From positions 1 through 64,000 of the forward strand of contig JBEBRN010000007.1 in assembly GCA_040394775.1 (NCBI GenBank): a DNA stretch of 64,000 nt. The letters are read 5' to 3'. The notes beneath the pieces are model-generated. The model was not told the DNA's origin. It saw only the letters and a list, made by a program, of their open reading frames with translations, and searched no databases. Source of the DNA: 40-80 sp040394775. GTDB lineage: Bacteria; Bacteroidota; Bacteroidia; Flavobacteriales_D; Crocinitomicaceae. Of the stretch, positions 33,624 to 42,697 are shown one piece after another. Position 1 is the first letter of the stretch; each line of letters begins with the position of its first letter. Position numbers and translations under genes: made by a program.

Positions 33624-35957
33624 ATGAAAAAAATAATTTTACTGGTATTAGTAGCATTGAACGCACACTTATCTACTATTTATAGCCAAGAACTACCAAT
33701 GTCTACAAATGAAGACGATAAGTACGGCTATTTTAATAATAAATGGAAAGAAGCAGTTGAAGATAAATATTTAGAAATAGAGCCGTTTAAAGATGGATTA
33801 GCTCGCGTAAAGATTGGGGAAAAATATGGCGCCATAAATGAGCTGGGGCGGGAGATTATTCCAATAAAATATTATCCATTTGAGGAGTTTGAAAATGGAA
33901 TTGCAGCATTTCACATTGGTGAATGGTATATTCAAGAAGGAGTAATGGGAAAATGGGGAGTAATAGATCATCAAAATAAGATAATTATACCTCCTATTTA
34001 TAATCAACTAGAAAGGATATATGACGATATGTTTGTCGTTGAAAACGAAGATAAATGGGGAATATTAGATAAGAACAATAAGGAAATAATTCCCTTTATT
34101 TATAATTATATCAACATAATCGACACCAATTTATTCATTGCTATAAAAGAAGATACACTTCACATCGATGGGCTAAATGAAGACGGTTCATTCTACTATT
34201 CTAAAATTGAAAAATGGGGTGTGATAGATATAAACAATCAGGAAATTATACCCTTCATTTATGATAAACTAGAAACAGCAGACACGAATTTATTCATCGC
34301 TTTAATGGAGGATAAATGGGGAGTTATTGATGGAAATTCAAAAATTATTATTCCTTTTAAATATAAGTCCATTAATAATTATTCAAATGATTATTTAATC
34401 GTAGAATTGGAAGTAGAAGAAGAGACGGAATTGGGAGTAGAGATAAAGGAAGAAGTAGAGTTAGAAGTAGATGAGAGCGAGTGGGAAAACTATGAGTCGG
34501 AAAAAAAACATAGCAGTTTACTGGGAACATACGACAAATTAGGGAACGTTGTAATTGACATCAAATATAAAAGTATACGAGAATTAAATGATGGATTAAT
34601 AGTTGCTCAACTCGGTGAATTCTGGGGTTGTCTTAACGAAAATGGGGAACAAGTAACGCCTTTTAAGTATGATAATGTATCTCATTTTGAAAATAGATAT
34701 GGGATACTTTACAAAGATGGATGGTCTAGTGTTATCGACCGACATGGACAAGAAATTTTTTCTACACAAGAACATATAGTGAAATATGAGTTCCCTGGTT
34801 TATTCGAAATTTCCTCGGACAATAAATATGGTTATCTAGATCTAAAAGGTAATGTCATTATTCCTCCTCGCTACAACAATATTTTATGGGTGTTTTACCC
34901 ATTTGAAAATAGAGTGTTTACTAGTGAAATGTTGATTGCATTTACTGATACTAAAAATGGAGTGGGAATAATTAATGCTCAGGGAGTAAATTTATTTGAA
35001 CCAATATATGACAATATCGTTGTCTATGATTTAATACATTTTGAATCATGTTATACTTATTCTCCTACAAGAGGTGAAAAGGAGGAAGAGACTACTAATA
35101 AGAAAACGGCACAGTCTAACGACCTCATGCTATATATAGTAGGTGATCGGTTTTTAATTCGTCATAGAAATACAGAGAAAAATACCACAGAAATATTTAA
35201 TGAGAAAGGGGAAATGATTTTATCTCTCGATAAATACCAGCAACTAATTGTTAATGAGAACCTTACACACATGACAGTTGAGAATAATAGAAAATGGGGA
35301 ACGATTGATCTAACAGGAAAAGAAATAATCCCTCCTAAATATGACGAACCTGTCTATTTTCATGATGGATTTGCAACTACTGAGTTAAAGGGAAAGTACG
35401 GCGTTGTCAATTTATCCGGAAAAGAAGTAGCTTCACCTATTTATGATACAATTATTGTTTTTAAAGATGGTCATGCAAACGTTAAACTGAAGGGAAAATT
35501 TGGTGTCATAGATTCAACTGGAAAGGAAATCGTTTTACCTAAATATGACGCTCCAATTTATTTTAAGGAAAGCTTTGCAGTTATTAAAGTAAAAGGAAAA
35601 TATGGATTTGTAGATATATCTGGAAAGGAAGTGATTCCACCTTTATATAGTGTTGCAGAGGATTTCGAAAATGGGTATGCAGCTGTACAAAATAATAGCG
35701 GTAAAATGGGGCTTATAGATACAACAGGAAAGGAAATCATCCCATTTATGTATGATAAAATACAAGCGTTAACTACCAATATTATAATGATCTTATTAAA
35801 CGAAAAGATTGGTTTTATAAATCCATCCAATCAAGAGATTACACCATTGATATATGATGACGTCTTGAATATCAAAAAGGAGGAGGTTCATCTTATTAAA
35901 GATGGTAAAGTCTTCTATCTAGACCTTCATTCTGGAAAAATAAGTAATCTATACTAA
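33624..35957 (+). CDS. Secreted WG-repeat protein, second of a tandem pair
   Basis: Paralogue of the upstream gene, 777 residues, signal peptide to about 21 (STIYSQEL), about 15 WG-repeat units (KYGAINELGREIIPIKY, KWGVIDHQNKIIIP, KWGILDKNNKEIIP, KYGFVDISGKEVIP). Two inserts interrupt the array: an extremely acidic stretch near 262-292 (EVEEETELGVEIKEEVELEV) and a Lys/Glu-rich segment near 477-500 (RGEKEEETTNKKTAQ). Several units are degenerate. The tail YLDLHSGKIS matches the first gene. It lacks a T9SS domain. Function unknown. Confidence 0.9.
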   Translation: MKKIILLVLVALNAHLSTIYSQELPMSTNEDDKYGYFNNKWKEAVEDKYLEIEPFKDGLARVKIGEKYGAINELGREIIPIKYYPFEEFENGIAAFHIGEWYIQEGVMGKWGVIDHQNKIIIPPIYNQLERIYDDMFVVENEDKWGILDKNNKEIIPFIYNYINIIDTNLFIAIKEDTLHIDGLNEDGSFYYSKIEKWGVIDINNQEIIPFIYDKLETADTNLFIALMEDKWGVIDGNSKIIIPFKYKSINNYSNDYLIVELEVEEETELGVEIKEEVELEVDESEWENYESEKKHSSLLGTYDKLGNVVIDIKYKSIRELNDGLIVAQLGEFWGCLNENGEQVTPFKYDNVSHFENRYGILYKDGWSSVIDRHGQEIFSTQEHIVKYEFPGLFEISSDNKYGYLDLKGNVIIPPRYNNILWVFYPFENRVFTSEMLIAFTDTKNGVGIINAQGVNLFEPIYDNIVVYDLIHFESCYTYSPTRGEKEEETTNKKTAQSNDLMLYIVGDRFLIRHRNTEKNTTEIFNEKGEMILSLDKYQQLIVNENLTHMTVENNRKWGTIDLTGKEIIPPKYDEPVYFHDGFATTELKGKYGVVNLSGKEVASPIYDTIIVFKDGHANVKLKGKFGVIDSTGKEIVLPKYDAPIYFKESFAVIKVKGKYGFVDISGKEVIPPLYSVAEDFENGYAAVQNNSGKMGLIDTTGKEIIPFMYDKIQALTTNIIMILLNEKIGFINPSNQEITPLIYDDVLNIKKEEVHLIKDGKVFYLDLHSGKISNLY

Positions 35958-35979
35958 TTTAGGCACTTAAAAAGTCCTA

Positions 35980-36321
35980 TTATTTATCCTTAGAAAAGAA
36001 ATTTGGTTTCTTGAAAAATGGTTTTTTATCGTCTTGTTTTGGTTTTTCAATCTTCTCTTTTCTAGGGGCACGATTACTTTTTGGTGAAGCGATTTTAACA
36101 TCTAATTTTCGACCGTTTACTTCCACACCATGTAAGGCTTGGATGGCGGCTACAGCAGCATCCACATCATCCATTTCAACATAGCCAAAGCCTTTGGATT
36201 TGCGCGTTTCACTATCATAGACAACATGTGCTAAGATAACTGTTCCGAAAGTAGAGAATGTTGCTTTTAAATCTTCTGATGTTATTTCCCAATCCAGATT
36301 GGCAATGAAAATATTTGTCAT
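35980..36321 (-). CDS. RNA-binding protein with one RRM domain
   Basis: Cytosolic protein of 113 residues. One RRM domain (about 1-80): RNP2 IFIANLD at 3-9, RNP1 SKGFGYVEM at 42-50 with aromatic positions intact. The C-terminal ~30 residues are Lys/Pro-rich (KSNRAPRKEKIEKPKQDDKK, then FFKKPNFF). Such single-RRM proteins are common in Bacteroidota and often cold-inducible. A TACATTTG box lies on the minus strand at 36357-36364, about 36 bp before the ATG. It is convergent with the second WG gene. Confidence 0.92.
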   Translation of the reverse strand: MTNIFIANLDWEITSEDLKATFSTFGTVILAHVVYDSETRKSKGFGYVEMDDVDAAVAAIQALHGVEVNGRKLDVKIASPKSNRAPRKEKIEKPKQDDKKPFFKKPNFFSKDK

Positions 36322-36356
36322 TATTTACCTAAAATATTAATTATTAAAACAAGTGG

Positions 36357-36364
36357 CAAATGTA
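36357..36364 (-). promoter_or_regulatory. Candidate -7 box (TACATTTG) of the RRM gene
   Basis: Exact TAnnTTTG match on the minus strand; -33 part not clear. Confidence 0.4.
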
Positions 36365-36399
36365 GTGAATTGATACTACATAAACGCTAAAAAAAATGT

Positions 36400-37608
36400 T
36401 CAATTACTTAATTTCTGATATTTCTTCAAATTTGGCAAATAAACTGTTAACAATCCAAGTAGTGGTAAAAACGAACACCAGTAGAACACTTTTATCAATC
36501 CATACTCATCGGCTAATCCCCCTAAAAACGCAGCACCAATACCTCCCATTCCAAAAGCGAATCCGTAGAAAAATCCAGAAACCATTCCTGTTCTTCCTGG
36601 TAAAAGTTCTTGTGCGTACACAATAATAGCTGGAAAAGCAGAAGCGATGACAACACCGATAATCACTAAGAGAACTAACGCCCAAAAAGGATTAGCATAG
36701 GGTAACAACATCGTAAATGGAGCAACTCCTAACACCGAAATCCAAATGACGTACTTACGCCCTATTCTATCGCCAATCGGCCCGCCAATAAGCGTCCCAA
36801 TAGCAACAGCGAACAGATAGGCAAATAAATAACTTTGTGCTTTTCCAATAGTAAAATGAAACTTCTCAATAAGATACAGGTGTAAATAACTAGTGATGGA
36901 TGATACATAAAAATACTTCGAGAAGATCAGTACCAAAAGAACAATGAAGGATTTTCGAAGCTGCTTTTTGGGTAGAAACAACTCCATTGACATTCCCTTC
37001 TTCAGTTTTCGTTTGTTATGAAGTAAGTAATTCTGATACCATCGACCAATAAAAAAGAGTAAAATAATTCCAGCAATAGCGAATAAAGCAAACACACTAA
37101 TATAACGCTGTCCATGAGATACAACAATAGCCGTCATCAATAAAGGACCGACAGCTGTACCTCCATTTCCTCCAATTTGAAAAATAGACTGCGCTAAACC
37201 TCTCCTTCCTCCAGAGGCATAAAAAGCTAATTTAGATGCTTCTGGATGAAATACAGAAGAACCTACACCAATTAAGGCAGCTGACATCAATATCGACAGG
37301 TAATCTCCAGCAAATGAAAGCGAAACAATACCGACTAAAGAAAAGGTCATGCCGATCACAAAAGAATATGGCATCGGATGCTTATCGGTATAATTTCCAA
37401 CAAAAGGTTGCAAAATAGAAGATGTCATTTGAAAGGTCAGCGTGATCATTCCAATTTGAGTATAACTCAAGGAGTAATCTTCTTTGAATTGTGGGAAACT
37501 AGTCTGCAACACAATTTGCAATAAATCATTAAAAAAGTGCGCCATACAAATGGCGAAAAGTATTGGATATGCCGTCGATGAATCTTCCTTAGTCAGAATC
37601 GTTTGCAT
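36400..37608 (-). CDS. MFS transporter (fosmidomycin-resistance Fsr-like)
   Basis: Inner-membrane transporter of 402 residues with 12 predicted helices. The opening ILFAICMAHFFNDLLQIVLQTSFPQFKEDYSLSYTQIG (about 15-53) and ASKLAFYASGGRRGLAQSIFQIGGNGGTAVGP (about 130-160) match the Fsr/YfnC group of MFS proteins. The loop between helices 2-3 reads NYTDKHPMPY and GDRIGRKYVIWI. The drug or metabolite exported is not known. The gene is 6 bp downstream of the 155-residue membrane protein gene and is probably co-transcribed. Confidence 0.9.
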   Translation of the reverse strand: MQTILTKEDSSTAYPILFAICMAHFFNDLLQIVLQTSFPQFKEDYSLSYTQIGMITLTFQMTSSILQPFVGNYTDKHPMPYSFVIGMTFSLVGIVSLSFAGDYLSILMSAALIGVGSSVFHPEASKLAFYASGGRRGLAQSIFQIGGNGGTAVGPLLMTAIVVSHGQRYISVFALFAIAGIILLFFIGRWYQNYLLHNKRKLKKGMSMELFLPKKQLRKSFIVLLVLIFSKYFYVSSITSYLHLYLIEKFHFTIGKAQSYLFAYLFAVAIGTLIGGPIGDRIGRKYVIWISVLGVAPFTMLLPYANPFWALVLLVIIGVVIASAFPAIIVYAQELLPGRTGMVSGFFYGFAFGMGGIGAAFLGGLADEYGLIKVFYWCSFLPLLGLLTVYLPNLKKYQKLSN

Positions 37609-37614
37609 TTTATT

Positions 37615-38082
37615 TTACTTTATTTTTTTCATGATACGTTTAAGAAAAATAGCACCAACAATACAACCAATCATGGATCCAACAAACATAAAGCTAATGA
37701 TTTGAAGATTTTCCATAGGATACTGCAATTTTATATGCTCTCCTATTTGAGATTGACTTTCAGCATAAAACTGACGTATATTAAAGATACGAATACCTCC
37801 AAAAATCATCATGGAAATAATCATCGATAAATACATGTATTGCGTGTGCTTTCCTTTTGTTTGAAAAAGAAAACTAGTAAGAGCAACCAATAATGGAATA
37901 AAAGCAAATGTTATTGCAAATAAAAGACGTAAACGAAAAGGGGTTTTCATATCAGTCACCGTAACGGGAATATGATTTAGCAGTACATCAACTAACTTCT
38001 CAAAATAGGGATAAACCCAATAAGCAATTCCAAATAAAAGAATACTAATTAATGGAAAAATGATCCAAGATTTTAATTTCAT
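37615..38082 (-). CDS. Hypothetical four-helix membrane protein
   Basis: Unrecognised inner-membrane protein of 155 residues with hydrophobic segments near 5-25, 50-72, 82-100 and 128-148, and a basic C-terminus (RIMKKIK). It sits just upstream (6 bp) of the MFS transporter, so it may be co-expressed. No catalytic or metal motif visible. Confidence 0.7.
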   Translation of the reverse strand: MKLKSWIIFPLISILLFGIAYWVYPYFEKLVDVLLNHIPVTVTDMKTPFRLRLLFAITFAFIPLLVALTSFLFQTKGKHTQYMYLSMIISMMIFGGIRIFNIRQFYAESQSQIGEHIKLQYPMENLQIISFMFVGSMIGCIVGAIFLKRIMKKIK

Positions 38083-38390
38083 CTAACTAATTTTAAAGAA
38101 TACAAAATTAAGAATAATAAAAAACTACAAACAGCTTAAAAAATAGATAACGTAAAATTATTTCGACACATCACTCTACTTCTTCACTTTCAGTTGGATC
38201 AGATTTCAAGTAGCTATAAATATCTTAGCAATAGAAGAATTACAGCCAGCCAATGAAAATCAATGTATTACATACTGTATTATTCATAATCACTTTAAAT
38301 TTCTAAAAGTTTTAATTTTATTTCCATTTTTTTCAGGTGAATTAATTATATTTTTTTATGTTTGTAACATATAAGATAATTTAAAAAGTT
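38083..38390. other. Divergent intergenic region, 308 bp
   Basis: AT-rich gap between the minus-strand membrane protein and the plus-strand small membrane protein. A TATGTTTG -7-like box (38357-38364) lies 27 bp before the latter gene. Otherwise nothing recognisable was seen. Confidence 0.4.
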
Positions 38391-38582
38391 ATGAGTTCAT
38401 ACGATATATTTTGGGCATTGGGTAATGGAACAGAGAATTTTCTAGCGATATTCTATGATCATATAGTACGCTATTTTAATTTCTTTTTACTTTTCTTTGG
38501 TTTTGCCGCATTCATTTATTGGATGATTTGGCAAAGTAAGCTTATTAAAAAAGCTGATAACGATCCAAATCAACTAAAGTAA
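38391..38582 (+). CDS. Small single-span membrane protein (DUF6341-like, tentative)
   Basis: 63-residue protein: a polar N-terminus (MSSYDIFWALGNGTENFL), one or two hydrophobic segments (about 19-50) rich in Phe/Ile, and a charged tail (KLIKKADNDPNQLK). The layout is like small Bacteroidota membrane proteins of the DUF6341 type, but this is by general resemblance. A promoter-like box upstream and a strong terminator downstream support a real gene. Confidence 0.65.
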   Translation: MSSYDIFWALGNGTENFLAIFYDHIVRYFNFFLLFFGFAAFIYWMIWQSKLIKKADNDPNQLK

Positions 38583-38601
38583 TCCGTTTTTATAGTTATT
38601 G

Positions 38602-38629
38602 AGCCGTTTTTTAAACGGCTTTTTTTTTG
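38602..38629 (+). terminator. Intrinsic terminator after the small membrane protein
   Basis: Stem AGCCGTTT (38602-38609) with AAACGGCT (38613-38620) followed by nine T. Confidence 0.88.
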
Positions 38630-38697
38630 CTCAAAACACTTGATTTGTCAAATTAAAGTGGTTATTTTTGAGAAAATGAAAAGCTAAATAACAATCT

Positions 38698-39207
38698 ATG
38701 AAAATAGTTATCCCAGCGGATGAATATCCGATCTCTTTCAAACACTACATTGATTTAGTAGAAGACGATGTTTTAACAGAATTGGAAGAGCAATTAATTT
38801 CTTATGTGGAATTTGTACGAAGCATTCCTGAAGAAAAGGAACTATATCGATATGCTCCTAAAAAATGGACGGTTAAAGAAGTTATCGGCCACAATACTGA
38901 CACAGAAAGAGTAAAAATGGATTGTGCCTTCCGAATCGCACGTGACGAAAAGGCTCCCATTCCTGGTTTCGATGAAGATGCGTATGTAATAGCAACAGAT
39001 TTTAATTCTAGGGAAATGGATGACTTAATAAACGAATTCATACACGTTCGAAAAAGTGGAATTGCATTATACAAATCATTGAGAGAGGAGGATTTAAGGA
39101 GAATAGGAACGGCTTCTAATAAACCTATTAGCGCAAGAGCTTTATTCTACTTTTTAGTGGGACACATTAGACACCATGAACAGATTTTGATAGAACGTTA
39201 TTTATGA
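38698..39207 (+). CDS. DinB family putative metal-dependent hydrolase
   Basis: Four-helix-bundle protein of 169 residues. The DinB/YfiT metal-binding histidines fit: one in VIGHNTDTERVKMDC (about 64-78) and the pair in LVGHIRHHEQILIERYL at the C-terminus. Members are often thiol transferases (bacillithiol/mycothiol-linked) or uncharacterised; the partner here is unknown. A TATTTTTG box (38663-38670) with TTG 15 bp upstream is a possible promoter with short spacing. Confidence 0.88.
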   Translation: MKIVIPADEYPISFKHYIDLVEDDVLTELEEQLISYVEFVRSIPEEKELYRYAPKKWTVKEVIGHNTDTERVKMDCAFRIARDEKAPIPGFDEDAYVIATDFNSREMDDLINEFIHVRKSGIALYKSLREEDLRRIGTASNKPISARALFYFLVGHIRHHEQILIERYL

Positions 39208-39275
39208 TAACGACAGTCATAATTACCATTAAAGAACTTCACTAACAACCTAGTGGCGTTTTCTTTTTCAATTAA

Positions 39276-40106
39276 TTATATCTGACCTTCAGAAACGTAC
39301 ACGCCATCTTTGTATATTTTCACTTTGAAGAGAATACCATCACTGTCGTATTGATATAACTTTCCATCATACAAACGACCGTTTTTGAAAACGCCATCTT
39401 GAAGAATGTCGTCTTTTTCGTTATAAACCTTATTGTATCCATTAGGGTTAAATTTCCCATTCTTTACTTTTGGATTTATAACAATTGGCGCCAAATTATT
39501 TCCATTATTAGTTAAGGCTTCTTGCGCTTTAACCGGTGTGTTTGCCGATTTTAATTGCTCATTATTACCGACTTCATTTTTTCTAAATTCTTTAGAGACA
39601 ACTCCGTTATAGGATGAGTAAGCTAGTTCTACATTACCATATTTATCGTAATGACTAATTTCTCCATTTTCAATTCCCTGATAAAATTCACCCGTATACA
39701 TCAATAGTCCACTATCATAAAACTTAGAGATAATACCATCATATTTACCATACAGAAAATTTCCAGACTCAATTAAAAGTCCTCCATTATTGAATTTCTT
39801 AAAGAATCCGTGGGGTTTATTATTTTGATAGTTTCCAATGAATAAAGGCGTCTTTCCATCCATGTGGTATTTTATCCAAGTTCCGTCTCGTTTACCTTTC
39901 TTGTATTGCCCTTCCATAACACGATTATCATTCGGATAATGAGCGGAAGGAATATCTTTACCAAAATAAATCCATCTGCCGGTTTTATTTCCTTCTTTAT
40001 CAAAATGATTCGTATTTACACTTGTCGCATCTTTATCATTTACAGGAATAAAAAATGTACCAGTTATAAAAAATGAAAAAGCAAGTTTTACAATTAAGTC
40101 TATCAT
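39276..40106 (-). CDS. Exported MORN-variant (YwqK-like) repeat protein
   Basis: Protein of about 276 residues (ATG 40106, MIDLIVKLAFSF; a TTG five codons earlier is less likely). A hydrophobic signal or anchor (about 3-20) is followed by several MORN-variant repeats, each 20-24 residues with the pattern GxxxxxGxWxxYxxxGxL (HFDKEGNKTGRWIYFG, EGQYKKGKRDGTWIKYHMDG, GNYQNNKPHGFFKKFN, SGNFLYGKYDGIISKFY, GEFYQGIENGEISHYD). The C-terminal third has two further degenerate units (VKNGKFNPNGYN, DGKLYQYDSDGIL). The YwqK label is an antitoxin-family name from Bacillus; function here is unknown. Confidence 0.8.
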   Translation of the reverse strand: MIDLIVKLAFSFFITGTFFIPVNDKDATSVNTNHFDKEGNKTGRWIYFGKDIPSAHYPNDNRVMEGQYKKGKRDGTWIKYHMDGKTPLFIGNYQNNKPHGFFKKFNNGGLLIESGNFLYGKYDGIISKFYDSGLLMYTGEFYQGIENGEISHYDKYGNVELAYSSYNGVVSKEFRKNEVGNNEQLKSANTPVKAQEALTNNGNNLAPIVINPKVKNGKFNPNGYNKVYNEKDDILQDGVFKNGRLYDGKLYQYDSDGILFKVKIYKDGVYVSEGQI

Positions 40107-40193
40107 GTAGTAATAATTCAAATCGACCTACAAGGTAGATAATCTTTTTCTATTGGAATTTGTAAACTAATATTTGGAGAGTCTAAATGTATA

Positions 40194-41165
40194 TTAATTT
40201 AATTCTATTGAAGATTCTCCAAATAGTTTAGAGGGATTTACGTGTTTAAGCATGACTTCTACCATCTTATCTAAATCATAACTTATTCTCCATTTCCAAT
40301 CTTTTTGAGCATGTGAATCGTCAATTGAGTTAGGCCATGAATCTGCTATTTCTTGTCTAAAATCAACTTTATAATGAATGGAAAATGGTATTTTTCGATC
40401 AATTGCAGCTGCCAATTGCTTAGGTGTGAAACTAATACCTCCTAAATTATAGCTAGATCGAATTTTGATTGATTCCTTTGGCGCCTCCATTAATTGCAAT
40501 GTTGCTCGTATCGCATCTTCCATATACATCATGGGTAAAGCGGTATCTTCCGACAGGAAAGAAGTGTATTCTCCATACTGTTTAGCATGGTAAAAAATAT
40601 CTACTGCGTAATCGGTCGTTCCTCCACCAGGTAGACTTGTATGCGATATCAATCCTGGATAACGAATACTTCGAACGTCTACACCAAACTTGTTGAAATA
40701 ATATTCACACCATCGCTCTCCAGCTTGCTTTGAAATACCATAGACCGTCGATGGATCCATTACTGTATATTGAGGTGTATTGTCTCTAGGTGTATTCGGT
40801 CCAAAAACAGCGATAGAACTTGGCCAGAAAATCTGTTTAATATGTCCTTCTTTGGCTAAATCCAAAATGGTCAGCAAACCCTCCATATTTAGTTTCCATG
40901 CGAAGTCAGGTTTCTTTTCAGCAACAGCAGACAACAAGGCTGCTAGTATATAAACTTGAGAAAAAGAAGAGTTCATAATGTATTCGCGAACAGCCTCTCG
41001 ATTCAAAATATCCATTTTCACATAAGGTCCACCAACTAAACCAGCAGGACATTCTTCTCCTAAGTCCGCCGCCACAACATTGTCATTTCCGTGCTTTTCT
41101 CTTAAAGCATTCACTAACTCTGTCCCAATTTGCCCACCTGCACCAATTACTAAAATCTTTTCCAT
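40194..41165 (-). CDS. L-threonine 3-dehydrogenase (SDR type)
   Basis: Extended short-chain dehydrogenase/epimerase of 323 residues. NAD-binding GAGGQIGTEL at 7-16, catalytic triad pattern SSIAVFG and YGISKQAG near 140-150 (Tyr and Lys), and the characteristic DNTPQYTVMDPSTVYGISK and LPGGGTTDYAVDIFYHA segments of the SDR-type L-threonine dehydrogenase of Bacteroidota and vertebrates. It oxidises threonine to 2-amino-3-ketobutyrate. A ketobutyrate CoA ligase partner is not in the window. Transcribed divergently from hmgA. Minus-strand TATTTTTG (41195-41202) is a possible -7 box. Confidence 0.9.
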   Translation of the reverse strand: MEKILVIGAGGQIGTELVNALREKHGNDNVVAADLGEECPAGLVGGPYVKMDILNREAVREYIMNSSFSQVYILAALLSAVAEKKPDFAWKLNMEGLLTILDLAKEGHIKQIFWPSSIAVFGPNTPRDNTPQYTVMDPSTVYGISKQAGERWCEYYFNKFGVDVRSIRYPGLISHTSLPGGGTTDYAVDIFYHAKQYGEYTSFLSEDTALPMMYMEDAIRATLQLMEAPKESIKIRSSYNLGGISFTPKQLAAAIDRKIPFSIHYKVDFRQEIADSWPNSIDDSHAQKDWKWRISYDLDKMVEVMLKHVNPSKLFGESSIELN

Positions 41166-41311
41166 GACCTATTTTGACCTTTAAATACAAATATCAAAAA
41201 TAGCTTTTTTTATTCATACGTGATTTTAAGTACCTTTTTTTTTCAATCATCTTGATTAAATTTTTGAATCAATCTTTTTTACATTGCATAATAACTTCTT
41301 TTCGGTATTAC

Positions 41312-41342
41312 TTGTTTTTAAACCCAAATAATTTTACATTTG
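41312..41342 (+). promoter_or_regulatory. Bacteroidota-type promoter of hmgA-hppD (TTG-N20-TACATTTG)
   Basis: TTG at 41312-41314 is 20 bases from TACATTTG (41335-41342). Both elements match the consensus; the spacing is within one base of the usual 19. The predicted transcript has a long 5' leader of about 140 bases before hmgA that contains a small ORF (41364-41420). Confidence 0.6.
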
Positions 41343-41363
41343 TTACTATCAATATTTAGTGCT

Positions 41364-41420
41364 ATGTGGTTAGGTTTATTAGACTTTATCAATTTCCTTA
41401 TTAAACGAAATCCAGAGTGA
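41364..41420 (+). other. Short leader ORF (18 codons) upstream of hmgA
   Basis: ATG at 41364 and TGA at 41418 give MWLGLLDFINFLIKRNPE. It lies inside the predicted leader of the tyrosine-degradation operon and its stop codon is inside a GTGAT-N8-ATCAC hairpin (41417-41434). There is no clear ribosome binding site, and no dense run of Phe/Tyr codons, so a leader-peptide role is speculative. Confidence 0.3.
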
Positions 41421-41488
41421 TTTACTGACATCACCCTACTCAACAAGCAGTTATAAAAATAAAAGAATCAATTTAAATACTATTTATT

Positions 41489-42646
41489 ATGCCTTTTTAT
41501 CACAAATTAGGAAAAATTCCACCTAAACGCCACTCACAGTTTAGAAAAGAAAACGGTGATTTGTACTATGAAGAACTATTCTGTACAGCTGGTTTTGCTG
41601 GAATGTACACCAATATGTATCACATTCATCGTCCGACAATGGTGAAGTCTTATGGGGAACGCTATTCTGTAGCACCTGTCATTGTCGACAATAATAACGT
41701 AAAACCATATCATCTGGATGGATTTCAAGTTCCTAAAGTAAAAGATTACTTAGAATCTCGAAAAATTGTTTTTGCCAATAGCGATACATATGTCGTATTA
41801 GCAGCACCAACGAATAAAACAATGGATTACTTCTACAAGAATACCGATGCGGATGAAGTAATCTTCATACACGAAGGTTCTGGAAAGCTGAGAACTTTCT
41901 TAGGTAATCTAGATTTTAAATACGGTGATTATTTGGTGGTTCCAAGAGGAACTATTTATCAAATTGAGTTTGATACGGAAGATAATCGCTTGTTTATTGT
42001 TGAGTCTAAAAGCCCTGTTTTTACGCCGAAACGTTACCGCAACAACTTTGGTCAATTATTGGAGCATTCACCTTTCTGCGAAAGAGATTTTCGCCGTCCA
42101 GCGGAATTAGAATCCCACGACGAAAAAGGTGATTTCTTAATGAAAACGAAAAAGAACGACGAAATTATAGACATCACTTTTGCTGCTCACCCATTTGGTG
42201 TAGTTGGTTACGATGGTTATAACTTCCCTTATGCGTTCTCTATTCATGATTTCGAGCCTATCACCGGAAGAATTCATATGCCACCACCAATTCATCAAAC
42301 GTTTGAATCAGATGCCATGGTAATTTGTTCATTTGTACCGCGCTTGTACGATTATCATCCTTTAGCAATTCCAGCTCCTTACAACCACTCGAATATAGAT
42401 TCAGATGAGTTGTTGTATTATGTCGATGGTGATTTTATGTCTCGAAATGATATTAAACCAGGAAACATCACATTGCATCCTGCTGGATTTACACATGGTC
42501 CACAACCAGGAGCTGCTGAGCGTAGTATCGGTAAAAAAGAAACGAAAGAATTGGCCGTAATGGTGGATACTTTTAAGCCATTAATGGTAACAGAAGAAGC
42601 ATTGAAGATTTGCAATAACGATTATTATAAATCGTGGTTGGAGTAA
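41489..42646 (+). CDS. hmgA: Homogentisate 1,2-dioxygenase
   Basis: Cytosolic Fe(II) dioxygenase of 385 residues, cupin fold. It opens homogentisate to maleylacetoacetate in tyrosine/phenylalanine degradation. Recognisable: FCTAGFAGMYTNMYHIHRP near 32-50, IFIHEGSGKLRTFLG near 127-141, and the metal-binding C-terminal region (PPPIHQTFESDAMVICSFVPRL near 269-290, HPAGFTHGPQPGAAE near 330-345). It is shorter than the ~430-residue proteobacterial enzymes but normal for this phylum. The product of the next gene, 51 bp downstream, makes its substrate. Confidence 0.92.
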   Translation: MPFYHKLGKIPPKRHSQFRKENGDLYYEELFCTAGFAGMYTNMYHIHRPTMVKSYGERYSVAPVIVDNNNVKPYHLDGFQVPKVKDYLESRKIVFANSDTYVVLAAPTNKTMDYFYKNTDADEVIFIHEGSGKLRTFLGNLDFKYGDYLVVPRGTIYQIEFDTEDNRLFIVESKSPVFTPKRYRNNFGQLLEHSPFCERDFRRPAELESHDEKGDFLMKTKKNDEIIDITFAAHPFGVVGYDGYNFPYAFSIHDFEPITGRIHMPPPIHQTFESDAMVICSFVPRLYDYHPLAIPAPYNHSNIDSDELLYYVDGDFMSRNDIKPGNITLHPAGFTHGPQPGAAERSIGKKETKELAVMVDTFKPLMVTEEALKICNNDYYKSWLE

Positions 42647-42697
42647 TTTTAAAATGAATAAATAATAAAAATCGAATAAAAAAAGAAATTAAAATTT

